NCBI RefSeq assembly: GCF_000002995.4
Contig: NW_025062479.1
Coordinates: 9,663,721 to 9,727,720, forward strand
Reading direction: 5' to 3'
Source of the DNA: Brugia malayi
Lineage: Eukaryota; Nematoda; Chromadorea; Rhabditida; Onchocercidae
DNA length: 64,000 nt
Each line of letters opens with the position of its first letter. Position 1 is the first letter of the stretch. Of this stretch, positions 51,614 to 64,000 are shown piece by piece. The position numbers and the translations under genes were made by a program. The notes beneath the pieces were generated by a model. It saw only the letters and a program-made list of their open reading frames with translations, searched no databases and was not told where the DNA came from.

Positions 51614-52706
51614 CTGCAAAGAAAATTTAACTACAGTTTGATTCTTGTCGATAAGGAATTAAAAAGCGATTCAAACCACGTATACAAAAAAAAAAAAAAA
51701 AAAAATCTGTAGTAGTTTTCTCAGTTATTCAACAGTAGCCAGTATCTGCGCTTCCTTACTTTTCCTCGCAACACTTGTTTCTTCCCTTCATATTTAAACT
51801 CTCGCTCATTAAGCGAAACGATTCTTACGAATACTAATTGCACGTCTATTATAGCCATCCATATGAAGTGTTAGAATGTCAGAAAGTGCTTACTGTTTCA
51901 TTTGTTATAGAAATTCACATGAAAAAAAATCCCATACATTCCGTATAATGATACATGCTAATTCTTCTTCTCTCTTCTTCCCTTGTATTTACTATTGTCC
52001 TATCTCTTATCACAAACTTATTTCAACAAAGTAAGGAAATGTATAGGATAACGAATAAATTAACATATGAATGAAAAAATATCAATGATAACATTCAACT
52101 AAGAGTACAAATATCCGACAACCAAGACCGTATTACCTCAAGGAAAAAACAGATTCCAAACAAAAACATTAACCAATCGAATGTAACAGACCACCGGATG
52201 GCTCATAAAATAGAAAATACTCTATGAATTTGAATCTCTACAATTAGAATATACCTTTTTAACAGAGTTGCTCTGAGAATGGGAGAGATTTCACTTGCGT
52301 CAAGTAGGAATTTATTCCACACGGGATATCCGGAAGTGTAATGTGGACCTCGGGACAAGGGATTTCATTCTAGCCTAAGAGATGTAACCTGTTTCTAAAA
52401 GTTAGGGAGAAAAGTTTTCAGAAAACTTCACAAGTTCAATTTCCCCTGTCCCTCATTAGATGTTTGATACTGTTTCTTTTTTTTTCTTTTTTGTTAACCG
52501 AATACTATCTGATTGTGTACTTTGGAGCAAATTATTCCAAAAACTGGATCTTCCGAAAACGATTAGGAGAGTTAGTGATATTGTGCTACGCAAAATGGGT
52601 ATACTGCTACCGGCGTTATAGTTTACTCTTCTAAATCTATTCATGCTACTCGTATGATTCGAAATCCTAATTTCTTTATTATGTGTATATATTTTGCAGG
52701 CTTATA
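51614..52706. promoter_or_regulatory. shared divergent promoter region
   Basis: About 1.1 kb separates the start codons of the minus-strand ACAD9-like gene and the plus-strand DNAJC2 gene, so both promoters must lie here or overlap the other gene. Both start codons sit at trans-splice-like acceptors. No core promoter motif could be assigned; an A run is at about 51690-51707. Confidence 0.4.
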
Positions 52707-55700
52707 ATGCCGTTAACAGGACTGGATTTAGCCGTTTATGGATTTAATCGAAATACTCGGAAAATAGAGGAAGCAGGGATTTCGTACGAATTAAGAATTA
52801 TTCGCGATAAACTAACACTTGGTGTAAATACTGAACCTATTTTGAAACAGTCACCTTCCATTGAACGCTTTACTGGAAATTGGACTAATCTGGGCTGTGC
52901 GGAAGGCAATAGAAACTATGTATCGATTTTTACTTTAAGAAGAGAATTTAATCCGAAAATTTTGACTTAATTTTTTATTAATGTCATGTTTTTTTTTTTT
53001 TTTTCTAAATAAACGAAGAAACAATATGAATTTAGGAAGTGAATGAATTTATGGATCCGGATGACGAGCAGTATCTCAGTTTTTTGAGAAATTTGGATTC
53101 AAAATATTGCAAGGATCAAGACCACTATAAAGTCCTCGGGTTATCAAACTTACGATGGCAAGCCAGTACTTCGCAGATTCGTACTGCTTGTGGGTCATAA
53201 AAAATTTGTTTTAGTATGATTTTATTGTCTCATATTTTCTGATTAATCTACTATTTTCGGTTTGTGTCTTGGTAATAGAAAATTTAAGTTCTATTAAATG
53301 TCTAAAAATTCTAGGACTTCCTAAACTGAAATTTATTTAAACTTGTGAAACGTTTTCTTTACTTATCTTTTTTTTCGTCGCTTTTCACTCTTGGTAAAAA
53401 ATCTTTGCAGATCGTGCCAAAGTGCTGAAGCATCATCCGGATAAAAATAATGCAGTAAGGATTGAAGCCACCAATGGTGAAGACTACTTTACATGTATTA
53501 CCAAAGCTTATGAGCAATTAGGATTATCGGAGCAGAAAAGAAGAGCCTATGATTCTGTAGATCCGTTATTCGATGATTCGATCCCAGACGAGAAAATAAT
53601 CAGTCCTGATAATTTCTACGATATTTTAGCGCCGGTCTTTATTAGGAATGCAAGGTTGTAAATGATTTTACTTTTTTTTTTCAGTTAAAACTCTGCCACT
53701 GTGATACTCTTTTCTAGGTTGAATATTATATGATCTGTATTTTCGGAAAGTTTATCCAACTAAATCGTTTATTGTGGATTCATAACTTTTACCGTTGCGC
53801 GTGTGTGAAGCTGTAAAAAGGAAACACTGCTTGTGCTGTAAAAAATAAATAAATAAATAATAAAGAAACTTTCTGGGTAGAGTTTCAAACTTTTTTTTTT
53901 GAGTGAAGTTTGATCTTGGAAATTCCTATATGTACTAGCATGCGATTAAGTGGTAGAAGTATTTCTTCTTTATTTTATTTTCACTAATGCTTGAACACTG
54001 TGATAAAATTAGTGTAGAAATTTAATATTATCATCTGTTGTTCTGAAATTGTTGAAATCAAGCTAACACTGTTGTACTTATTTAACACTCTATTGTAAAG
54101 GAAATGAGATGTTTGTACACCACATAAAGGATTATAAATTTATATCAATTTTAGATGGTCTGTTCGACAGCCTGTACCATTACTAGGCGATATCAATAGT
54201 GTACAAGCTGAGGTAGACAGGTTTTACTCATTTTGGTTTAATTGGGATTCATGGCGTGAATTCTCATATCTGGATGAAGAGGACAAAGAGAAGGGAGAAG
54301 ATCGGTGGGAAAGGCGTGAAATTGAAAAAATAAATAAGGTTAATATTTATATTTTTGAATAGGTATCAAGTCAAAAGTTAAAATCATTGATATATGGCTC
54401 ATATTAGGAAAAAATTTCAGAGTAGTACGTATACGTATGTAGCAGAGTGTCGTCGGTACGGTACTGCGTATTGCGTTTAAATTATCTATCAGTCGGAAGT
54501 TCTCTTTACGTTAACATAAATATGCATACCAATTTCCTATTTTCAAATTATGAACTTGCATATAAAATTTTGCTATCTTTTGTTAGGTTGAACGGGAGAA
54601 ACGGCGTAAGAACGAAATGAAACGAATCAGAAATCTTGTTGAAATGGCGTACCGTAAAGATCCTCGAATAGCAATTTTCAAGGAGCAGGAAAAACTGAAA
54701 AAAGAGAAACAAAGGGACGAACGCAGGAAAGCTTTGGAAGAAAAAAAAGCCCAAGATGAGAAGAAAAAATTGGTATTGTTTGGTCTGAACTTAAGATTCA
54801 GCTTGCTTTTTGCAGAGATAAATAATTTTACAATCTTTTCTTCCAGGAAATTGAACTGGAAAATAAGAAAATAGAGGAAGAAAAATTAGAAAAACAACGG
54901 CAGCAACTGGCTTACGAAAAGCGGATAAAAGAGCAACAGAAAAAACTGCTTGGTGAAGCTCGAAGAAAACTTCGTAGGACAGCTGAGGTTTGTTTGTTGC
55001 ATCGAATTCGTTATGTTCTAATCCGCCTGTTGAGTCCATACCTCTAAGAACTTTACTTTGGGTACTGGTTTAGTAGTAACAACAGTAGCACGCATAAAAG
55101 AAAAGCTTCAAAGAAACCAAAAAAATAACCCTGTGTTATCGGCTAAACGAGTATTTCGAGTCAACGCGAGTGAGATAAGTGGGATAGTTCTACTGCTTGT
55201 ACCGTGAGTTTCCTCTGAGTTTATACGTGGCCCAAAATTAAACAATAAAAGCAGCACTAAGTAATTACGTAATAAGATATTGCTAACAAAATAATACTTC
55301 TGAAAAAATCTGCAATGCTTAGGGTAAGAATTACTGGGATGCAGATATTTCATCCAAGTTGTCATGTTTGGAAGCAATTGAACATGTCTGTTTGCGGCTG
55401 GATGCATTTCATTTGAATGAAATTACCGCCAGGCTTGAATTATTAAGCAGTTTGAAAGAAGCAATGGACACTTTGAAGGTTCAGGTACACATATTTACTT
55501 GAAAAAGATTTCACTGGTATGAAGTATGAGCTCCTATTCCCTCTTACAGTACATGGTGCTTATTCACTTAAATTTTGTTATCATTTCCAGTTACGTAGAT
55601 GAAACCTCAAAAAGGAAATAGTAAGGCGTACGGACTGTAGCCTATTTTATAGAACTGTTTCAGATTCATAAAGAAGTTCCAGAAAGTATTGAAACGAAAA

Positions 55701-56899
55701 ATGGAGTTCCTCCTGAATATACTACTGATACCATATCTCGTTGGTCCCCCGATGAAATCACGTTATTAGTTAAAGCTACTACTTTGTATCCTATTGGCAC
55801 CATCAAAAGGTTGGAACTCATGTTTCTACTTTGTTCCAGACCTCGTCATTATTGGCTTTCAGTACTATATGGTGCTATAAATTGCAGATAGATAGAATGT
55901 ACGTTGAAGCTGGCCACAATATGGAAGTTTTCAAAAGATTTTGTTTTGTGAAATTAAATGAAAGGAAGTGTTTTTAGGTGGTCAGAGATTGCAAACTATA
56001 TTAATGAGCACCGTGAAAATAAACATGCAAAAAAGAAAACAGAAAAAGATGTCTTGATTCAGGTTTTCTATTTTTATTGTTCACTGGCAGCGTCTTTTAT
56101 GAATCACTTAGCAACTTCGACTGCAGTTTCGTTTTACATGCCGTACATCATAAAATGCGTTTTGAAGAAAAAAAAAGAAGCATTTTTTATTATGCTCACT
56201 AGTTATATTTAGTACCTACAGAATAGAGCATTTTGCAAAATACATACCACTAAAAGAAAAAAAGGATGATTAATGCAGTTGTTCCTCACTTTGAATTCAT
56301 TTCCAATTTATTAAAGTTTAAAATCACTTAGTTTCAGGTGAAAACACTGAAGTCATTAAGTAACTCTCAAGAACATAAGAAAGTGAAGGATTTTTTGGTC
56401 AATTCAGCAAAAGGAAGTGAACTGGAGTGGAATGCAGAGGAGCAAAAGTTACTTGAAGCAGCACTTAAAAAATTCCCCTCATCAGATCCAGCCCGTTGGG
56501 AAAATATTGCGAATTTTGTGGGGAAATCGAAGAGGGAATGTATACAGAGGTTAGTAAATTATTTCCAGTATTGCTGTAAATTTTTCTCAACAACACTACT
56601 GAAAAGAAGATGTAGAAGAAGGAAGTAACCAGTGGAATGTTTGGAACTGCTAGTCCTTCCATGGTAGTTTTGGGCAAGCCTGGAATTCCGATTTTAGGCT
56701 TTTCTTAGTTGTGAGCCTTTTCTAACTAGTTTGTACTTAAGTTACTCTTGTTTACACTTCTTTGCTTCTGTTCAGGGTGCTGAATCCCAGATTAATTTGT
56801 TTGTTTTCTCTTTGGTAATTGATTTAGAAAAAGTTTCCCATTTTCAGATTTAAGTATCTCGCAGAAGTGGTGAAAAGTAAGAAGGAGCAGTTACCTTAA
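52707..56899 (+). CDS. dnj-11: DNAJC2/zuotin, ribosome-associated J protein (11 exons, 592 aa)
   Basis: DNAJC2 (zuotin, MPP11) is the J-domain partner of Hsp70L1 in the ribosome-associated complex and also acts in chromatin. Exons: 52707-52919, 53036-53189, 53411-53654, 54155-54338, 54587-54772, 54847-54987, 55323-55484, 55664-55809, 55978-56062, 56338-56549, 56848-56899; all phases agree. Motifs in order: [10 protein letters not shown], the J-domain HHPDK triad, [33 protein letters not shown] of the zuotin homology domain, a long charged helix, then two SANT/Myb repeats ([13 protein letters not shown]...[30 protein letters not shown]...[13 protein letters not shown]). It ends in Lys-rich sequence. 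The symbol follows the C. elegans orthologue. Exon 1 (71 codons) is less certain; it could be a separate small gene ending at 52970, with translation then starting at the ATG at 53051. Confidence 0.93.
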
Positions 56900-58365
56900 T
56901 ACTTCACCGAATTAGCATCTTTCTTTGTTTCTTGACTCATTCTTCTTGAATCACTAATCCATTATACTGCCGACGTATTTGATTGACAGTGCTCTTGCTC
57001 AACTTATTTTCCCTGTCTATTTCAACGTACTTGTTCTTTAAGTCTTTATGGTAATGCCGCGTCACCATGTGTAGTATTCAGTCTTATTGGATAATTAGCA
57101 CGAGTATTGTCAACTTAATGAAGTACGATTAAGCTCAAGTTGCTGTTAAAAGGCTCCATTTCACAGCTCGCATTTCACATTTGATTAGTGTTATACTCAC
57201 AGTGCTGATCAAAATAATAACTAACTCCAAGCGACGGGTAGTATAATTGCAGAAGTCATTATTATATCGAATGAAATTTCTTGTAACTCCAGTATAGGAA
57301 CTAGTTACCTTTCAGTATACCATTGTCTCTATCTATGATAAAGCTGTAGAAATAATGCCATAAGTTTAAACAGTATTATCTCATTCCTACTGATTAAATA
57401 TTTACGCATTGGTTTTTCCAGCTCGTTTGTAGTAATTACTTAACATTTGCTTACTAAAAGTTTATGTCTTCTTCCAGTTTTAATTTGGACCAGGTTCCCT
57501 CGTTTTGGGATAATTCAGTTCTTATTACACTAATGATGATGCATTATTTAAAACCAAACTCGGGTATATAAAATATTCTAAACAGTGGTTTCTGATTTCA
57601 ATCATCCAGTAGTCGCAAAATATATTTATCACACAAAACAATCGCGACTAGAGAGAACTGCGAAGCATATCTTACATTTCGCTAAGCAAACATACAAAGA
57701 ATTGTCGCAATACTGTTGATGCTTTCCTAGTCCCAAGAACTTATTTCCCCATTAATCATTTCTGTAGATGTCATTTGAAGGCATGGGATGATTATTTGGA
57801 ATGAATCTAATGTTTTTACACTGATGTACCTTACATTGAACTTAAGTGAACGTGCGAAATATATGCCCGGCAGCGGATTCAATGTTATAAATGGAAACGG
57901 GAGGGAGTTGTGATGAATTGACTGGTAGATCTGATTAAGGAAATGTATTTCAGCTATAGCAGACAAGTCAGTAAAAATGAGATGAGAGACGATAAGAAAA
58001 ATTCGTTGAGCCGTTTGAAAAGGAATATAAACTGGTTTAAGCATTTGGAAAATTAAACTTCCAGGAAAACTACTGATATATACATAATGTAGCAATAAGC
58101 TCATTCAAACGCGACTCGTATAAAAAGTGAGGCACATTCGTCCACTGTGCGCAAATTGCCCGTATTCAATCGTATGTGTGAATAGCCTGAATAAGGGTTC
58201 TACGTGTGGTCAGGAAAAAATACGCATGTTATACCATTGGGATTGTGTATCATTCTATAGTGAGACGTCATACTATACGTAATTATACACAAACCTCATA
58301 AAAACGTAAAGAGATTCGTGATACCACAGACAACTTCATTTAATCCAGCAACATGTTAGAATTGG
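56900..58365. other. intergenic region between convergent genes
   Basis: Contains 3' flanks of DNAJC2 and the phospholipase C gene. A 125-residue open frame at 57727-58104 on the minus strand shows no recognisable family. I looked there for the missing last strand of the phospholipase C2 domain and did not find it. Confidence 0.5.
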
Positions 58366-61300
58366 TTATTTTATATCGTTATTTCCTAACATTTTGATAT
58401 AAAGTTCCAAACCTGCACGAATGCTTTTCACCGGTATTGTAAATTCACCAACGAAATCGTTTGCTGAAGTTGAGTCGAAGTCTTTCACACAGAAACGAAG
58501 CAGTGCAAAATCAGGGAAATGAAGCGGAAATGTAAACGTTTCGTTGAACTGTGGATTAAAGCTAAAACATATTACTTCAAAGATATTTAGAAAAACAAGT
58601 CCTACAGATAAAGAATTTAAACTTGTACCATAGCCACACCATTTTTTAATAAAAAAGAAAACATGCTCATTGCTGACTAAAGGTAAAAAAAAAAAAAATG
58701 TACCCGTTGTTGCGGATGGTCTTTGTCCGGAATTTTCGGGAATCAGCTGGAATCCCAAAGATTTCAATAGTTACATATGGATCGATAACATCATTTGCTT
58801 GAGATATTGTGGGTAAATATTGCCCACTTATAACCTGAAATTCGAAGAACATGAATAAAATGGATGTGTATGTGCCCGATATTTCAATATATTTTATTCA
58901 CGGAGCATAACTTGTATCATTCTCTAGACACAAAACGATATACAGGACAATCAGTAGATCAATCCTTTGCAAAAAAGTGTAGCCTGTATTAAAATTCCAC
59001 ACTTTTTAAACTACCAAAATAACTCGTTATAATCAGAATCGAAATAACAGTCGTGTAAAAGTAGCCCACCCCAACTAGCATCGTTGTTACAACTGAACTC
59101 GATACTTCAGGCATACGCGGGTCTGGAAAATGAAATATTTTTAGTTTATATGAAGTTTAAATACGTCCATTTCATTTAAGCTATTAACTAGTGAAGAACT
59201 GTAAGCCAGTAATACAAGTTAATGTAGAACATTAAGCTTTGCTCACTTTATCAACTTAATTTTGACCTTATCCTTCTAGAACCTTCGATTGAAAAATCTG
59301 CCTAAAGTTATTACGTGTAATTTGAGGTACACGTGTCTTGATCTCGACAAGCTGCTCATACTTCCAGCCTAAATCTTTTCTAGCTACTATAAAAGTATAA
59401 AAAAATATAAAAATATAGTTCCAAAAAAAAAAAAAAAAAAAAACAACCAAGTCCACCAATAAGTGTCTTTGATTTGAGCACGTAACCACAGTTACCGTTA
59501 GTCCGAAATAGCCCATTAACTAAATCGAGATATTCTCCTGTAGTTTGCATATTCATTGCGACTGATTGTATACCACAGAGCCATGAAGGGATGGGATCCA
59601 TATTGCTTGAATCCTGCCGCAGACCCTTCGGGAATGATTTTACAAATCTTTTTGATGTGTAAGCAGCAAGCGAATAACCGCTTTCCATATAGTTTGCAAT
59701 CTTCCGTTCGGATAAGGAAGAGGAACCATCCATTGGATCTAAAAACAGCTCGAATTTCATTTCTTATAATCTCAATATTGAACAGAATGTAAAATGACTA
59801 TTTGTAAGTTACCAAAAGGAATATTTCGCTCATAAATACAAAAGCATTTGCTGAAGCTGAGCTTGAAAAAAAAAATTATGAAAGTTCATTTTATTTTCAT
59901 AACAGCCGATCTTTAAAATGCAATAAAACTAACGCTCATCGATATCTTTAAAGATATTATTCGAAAGTTTAACTGATGGGAGTGATATCAGTTGAGAAAA
60001 TTCTGGGTCGAGTTTGATGTCCTTATTTTCACTATTGTTTTGGACCCTTTTGTCAATATCCTGATCGGATTTCCGATCAAGACCTCGTTCTGCTCTCAAT
60101 TTTTTGCCGCGCAACAGATACTTATTCTTCAAAGCATTTGGAGAAGGTAAAGGTTGAGAAGCTCCGTTTTCGGGTCGCATATATATTTTGTCCCCTAGTA
60201 CCTAAATATATACAATAAGAAAATGCATGACTTTCGAAGGAAGTAAAAAATGAATATTTCGAATAATAAATACTTCAAGTCAAAAACAGTACAAGTATAT
60301 ACAAATATTTCGACGGTCACAACTAACTTCTTTAAAAATGCGTGACATAGCTTTCTGTTGAGGTAAGCCAACATGATTCTCTATAGTCAGTATCACTGGA
60401 TATGGATTTGTTTTGAAGGCGTACACATCAATTTCTTTCAGTGCATCTTGCAAGGTGATCGTCTTGATAAATGTACGCTTATGCGTAATACATGGTTCTC
60501 CTTCTTCGCCATCGAAAACGTCTACTGAAGCAGGTACTACTTAATCTCAAATCTGAAAATGCATGCATTGAAATTAAAAGTAATAACACGTACATTCTAA
60601 AAGTCGTACACCCTTTTTTAGCGCATTGATGTAACCTTCAACAGTTGCTTCACCCTTTATTTGCAATCCAGTAAGATAGGTATTGTGACTTGAGTTGACG
60701 TAATAATGACTTAGTGTATGATCCATGTCCTGGAAAACTCTTTCGTGCCCAGGTTTCATGATGTTGCCCCACTCACCGAGCAGTAACCAACGAAAACCTG
60801 AAAATGGTCTAGCATTCTTACAGCTTTCTATAATGATGCAAACTGATTTTAACTTGAATTATAACATATTTAGGTTCTGCCTTTTAAATGACTCCTTAGT
60901 TCAGTTATTAGTTTGCTATTATTATGCCAGTTCTATGTTTTTAAAAACAATGAGATGTATACCACATCATGAAGTAACACAATTATACCATTCTTTGTCA
61001 AGCAACTGCCAAGATTGCTGATCGAATTATCTAGTACATGATAAGTAAACTGCAAATCCTACTTATTGCAATAATAATTGCAACAAATGAGGAGAAATGA
61101 TACACAAAATTCAGACATAACATTGTACCTATTGGTCCAAGTATTTTTACGCCTTGTTTTGCTGTTCCGAAATTATCGATAATTGATGCAACCTTCTTTT
61201 CATTAATATCATCAAACTGCAAATATAGTCCACTGATGAAATCCTTTTTAACCTGAACTATATAACGAAAGCTCAAAATGTACTGTACTAAAATTGTGTA

Positions 61301-63681
61301 TTTCTAATTTTTGAATAAACCGAAATTTCTAATTTTTGAATAAACCGAAAGATACATATGTCAAGCATATGAAATGAATGTGCTGTGACATACCTGTTGT
61401 TCGGTTGTTAAAAATGTTTTTAGATCGACAATAGACAAAGCTGGGTCATTTGTTGCACTGAACATTCTCATTACATGCTTCAGATCTGGACGATCCGTTA
61501 GGTGATAAAAGAAGTTAATGAATTCACTTTCGTCTAGCTGCCCATCATTTTTGCCAAAAGAATCTGTCTGCTGAAAAAGTTGGAAAATTATTTACATTAC
61601 ATGAAAATTCAACGACACATAGAAGCACATCAACAACGGGACAGACAAATTTAAAGGTAGCAAATAAATAATGAATTGGAACCACATCTGATTATCTCCC
61701 TCAAAATCATCTTCAACAACTATAAAGAACAATCATGAAGAGAAATTTTGGACGTGAACTCGACTGGTGAAAAAAAGAGAGTCTGGAGAGAAAAGAACGA
61801 ATCTGGAATCATTCATTTATGTGGATTCATTCACATAAATCATTCATTTATGAACCATTTCAAAAATGACCGTGTACAAAGCATGTGCATATTCGTTACT
61901 GATTTGAAGATTCAGCGTTTTCAACAGCTTCAGTACTTCATCAAAAGTTAATCTGCCTAAAATTATTTGATAAGATTTAATAAGAAATTTAGCATAGAAG
62001 CAGACTGGTATAAATCTGGTTATAATCCATAACAGAGAGTATGAAACCGATTTCATACTAAAGATTTTGGATATTGGTAGTGAGTTTGTAAATAAGGTCA
62101 GACCTACAGACAATGATATTATTAGAAAATCATTAAAATAGTGTTATGTGATTCAGTTAGTTAAAAAATTGTTCCGTATATAAATTCTACTGGTGGTTCA
62201 TCTACTGCGTTATGTGGAAAAGATGGCATCCTAACAAAAGCCGAAAAAATACACACTACACTTAGACAAAATGAATTCAGAATTACTGCACTGTGTACTG
62301 CCTCATTCATCAGAATTTTCTGAAAATTCACGAAACCACTTAAACTACCCTAACTGATTCACTCTTACCAGACTCTACCATTAGTACCAGTCTTTACCGA
62401 TTTGAAAACTATTATCAAAACTTCCTCCAGACCTATAAAAGACCCTGGGATTTGTGTTGTAATATTAAGACCGAATGTTATTGCCATTTTTGCATTTAAG
62501 CAAGCTTAAGCTTTTTGGCTTTCTGTAGAATTAAAAACCATAAAATATATTAAGTACTCGTTGCAGTAAGGTGAAAATCAACTGACCATTTTTGTTTATA
62601 TCAGCTTTCCGGAAATTGTCCAAAAGCCAACGTTCTTCGTCAAAGTACACGTGTTTTTGATTTCTCTTATCAACAAGATATTGCAAACCTTTTACAAATT
62701 TATCTCTCACAGATGAATTTTCAGCAGCAAAATCAATCGATTTATGAAGCATGCGTCGATGAGTTAAGATTACAGACAAACACATTTCTGCCTTCAATTT
62801 TTATTTGTTGAATATCCGAAAATCAATATGGATAGCACGCCAGGGTGATTTTTACTATAAGAAAGTGTAACAATATGCACATGTTTAATCCTGTATACGA
62901 ACCATAAATATGCATCGTAATTTAAGGTTGAAAATTACTCGACTTTCGCTTCTTACTAAATTAAGTCTTCTAAATGATCATGCAAATATGTGCATATATA
63001 AAAAAATTCATGTAAATAAATGCATATATAAATATTCATATTTAATGTTCATAGCAACTCAAAACATAAAAGTAAAACCTAACCGTCACTTTCTCTCGAA
63101 ATGAATATTTCTTGGAAGCTTTGTGAAGATTATCAGAACTGAATCCTTTTCGAATCTCCAGAATGTCGTCAATATTTACTGAAAAATGGCCACTTGTATT
63201 GCATCATATTTCAGAAAGTTCCAAATTTTTTGTTCAGCTCAAAATCGAAATATAAATGGAGAGATATAGACTAGGAACTAGCGAAAGGAAAATAACAGTC
63301 TGAACCGATAAGATTCGCTTTAATATAAGTAATTAATATAGCTTTAATATTCGCTTAAGTTTTTAGAAAGCTACTCACAGTGATGAATACAAACACATAT
63401 CAGAGGTGCTATCAAGGGGAAAAGATATGATTGCGATGTGCACATTTTACCAATTCTAAGCGAATTCAAGAAATTAGCTACTTGCCAGATTTCAGTTTTA
63501 ACGGCACAAATTTCCAGCACATATCCGAATGATAACATAGCCATTTTTGGTCTTCCACGTAGACATTTCGAGATGGTACCAAGTGACCAGCTTTAATGCG
63601 ACACATATTTACACCCTTTTCACACAGTTCTAAGCACTCCTTGAATTCTGTTTCTTTCGTTGCTATCGCTTCGTCAATCAT
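58366..63681 (-). CDS. phosphoinositide phospholipase C, delta type (13 exons, 740 aa)
   Basis: Hydrolyses PIP2 to IP3 and diacylglycerol at membranes, under calcium control. Exons: 63486-63681, 63084-63178, 62587-62791, 61871-61956, 61394-61567, 61129-61252, 60594-60797, 60328-60524, 59934-60201, 59448-59738, 59331-59386, 58704-58834, 58366-58561. Domains in order: PH (residues about 45-170; KWLCYHSDMCWKFVP, DDILEIRKGF), a canonical EF loop DINKNGRLTFDE, further EF hands (KNDGQLDESEF), X box (VNSSHNTYL, LELDVFDG, CITHKRTF, LTIENHVG, carrying the catalytic His, Glu, Asp, His and Glu), YLLRGKKL, Y box (SLSERK, GLRQDSSN, NGNCGYVLK), and C2 (DPYVTIEIFG, KDFDSTSANDFVGEFTIP). The catalytic set looks complete. 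Oddities: intron 1 needs a GC donor, and the C2 domain ends early. The ATG lies eight bases after an acceptor. Relative of C. elegans plc-4. Confidence 0.93.
59423..59443. repeat. poly(A) tract in phospholipase C intron
   Basis: A run of 21 A (poly-T on the coding strand) beginning a few bases after the donor of the Y-box exon. Confidence 0.8.
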
Positions 63682-64000
63682 AACGATTTCTAAAAAAATC
63701 AGAAATATCACAACCAAAAAATCCGGTAAATCACAGTAAGCAAAGTGAAATTATGTCAAATCACCGAGAATTGGAAGGAATATGCGGGATGTCAAAGTAA
63801 GAGGACTTTTGAAAGTAAAGAATCGGAACATACTGAAATCTAAACTAAATGTAACGTGGAAAACTCCGGGATATCTAATCGTAGAATAGACAGGGAGGCA
63901 GAGAGAGAGAGGGAGGGAGAAAAAGAGAAAAAAATAGAGGGAAAATAGACGAAAAAAAAAGAAATTAAAAGTATACAAAAATAATCAGTAATCTAGGACG
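63682..64000. other. 5' flank of phospholipase C gene
   Basis: Contains the acceptor-like TTTTTTAG just upstream of the start codon and a GA-rich tract at about 63895-63960. No upstream exon seen before the window ends. Confidence 0.5.

Noticed and set aside
57727..58104. 125-residue minus-strand ORF as the last phospholipase C exon
   Set aside because: Does not resemble the missing C2 strands and has no phase-matched acceptor in front of a matching segment.
1..64000. Bacterial (for example Wolbachia) insertion, CRISPR array, tRNA or rRNA genes
   Set aside because: Looked for uninterrupted bacterial-type ORFs with ribosome binding sites, regularly spaced repeats and cloverleaf or rRNA sequence; none recognised by eye.

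Overview
The window looks like nuclear DNA of a nematode, most likely a filarial or other spirurid (clade III) species. It is strongly AT-rich and carries spliced genes with introns of about 100 to 1100 bases. Many acceptors have the nematode TTTCAG/TTTTAG form, and several coding regions begin 0 to 22 bases after a good acceptor, as expected for spliced-leader trans-splicing. The animal gene content (hexokinase, SLC17 transporter, TIMMDC1-like, ACAD9-like, DNAJC2, phospholipase C-delta) and a decayed BEL/Pao retroelement agree. The species is inference; all exon models were made by hand from splice signals, reading frame and remembered family alignments.

Layout. Bases 1-15455 hold no gene I can support, only simple repeats. 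Bases 15456-19252 (minus) encode an 11-exon hexokinase. Bases 22192-25440 (minus) encode an SLC17/MFS anion transporter whose first exon is unresolved. Bases 26700-35100 are a rearranged accessory region. A 754-bp segment (26911-27664) recurs in direct orientation at 32494-33247. A 1070-bp segment (28673-29742) recurs inverted at 33776-34845. Between the second copies lie broken BEL/Pao integrase pieces. An intact TIMMDC1-like gene (29958-31708, minus) sits between the copies. A nematode membrane protein of unknown function follows (35147-36177, minus).

Bases 38663-41317 (plus) encode a coiled-coil protein, 41430-41666 (minus) a doubtful small ORF, and 43166-44610 (minus) a disordered acidic protein. 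Bases 46735-51613 (minus) encode a divergent ACAD9/VLCAD-like protein that appears to lack the catalytic glutamate. It is head to head with DNAJC2/zuotin (52707-56899, plus). Convergent with that lies a phospholipase C-delta with PH, EF-hand, X, Y and C2 regions (58366-63681, minus).

The genes are mostly independent housekeeping or signalling units. The one functional link I see is that TIMMDC1 and ACAD9 are both complex I assembly factors in other animals, and their relatives lie about 15 kb apart here. The most unusual items are the catalytic-residue loss in the ACAD9-like protein, the two-segment mosaic duplication at 26.9-34.8 kb, a hexokinase with an altered phosphate loop, and two frame-required GC-AG introns.
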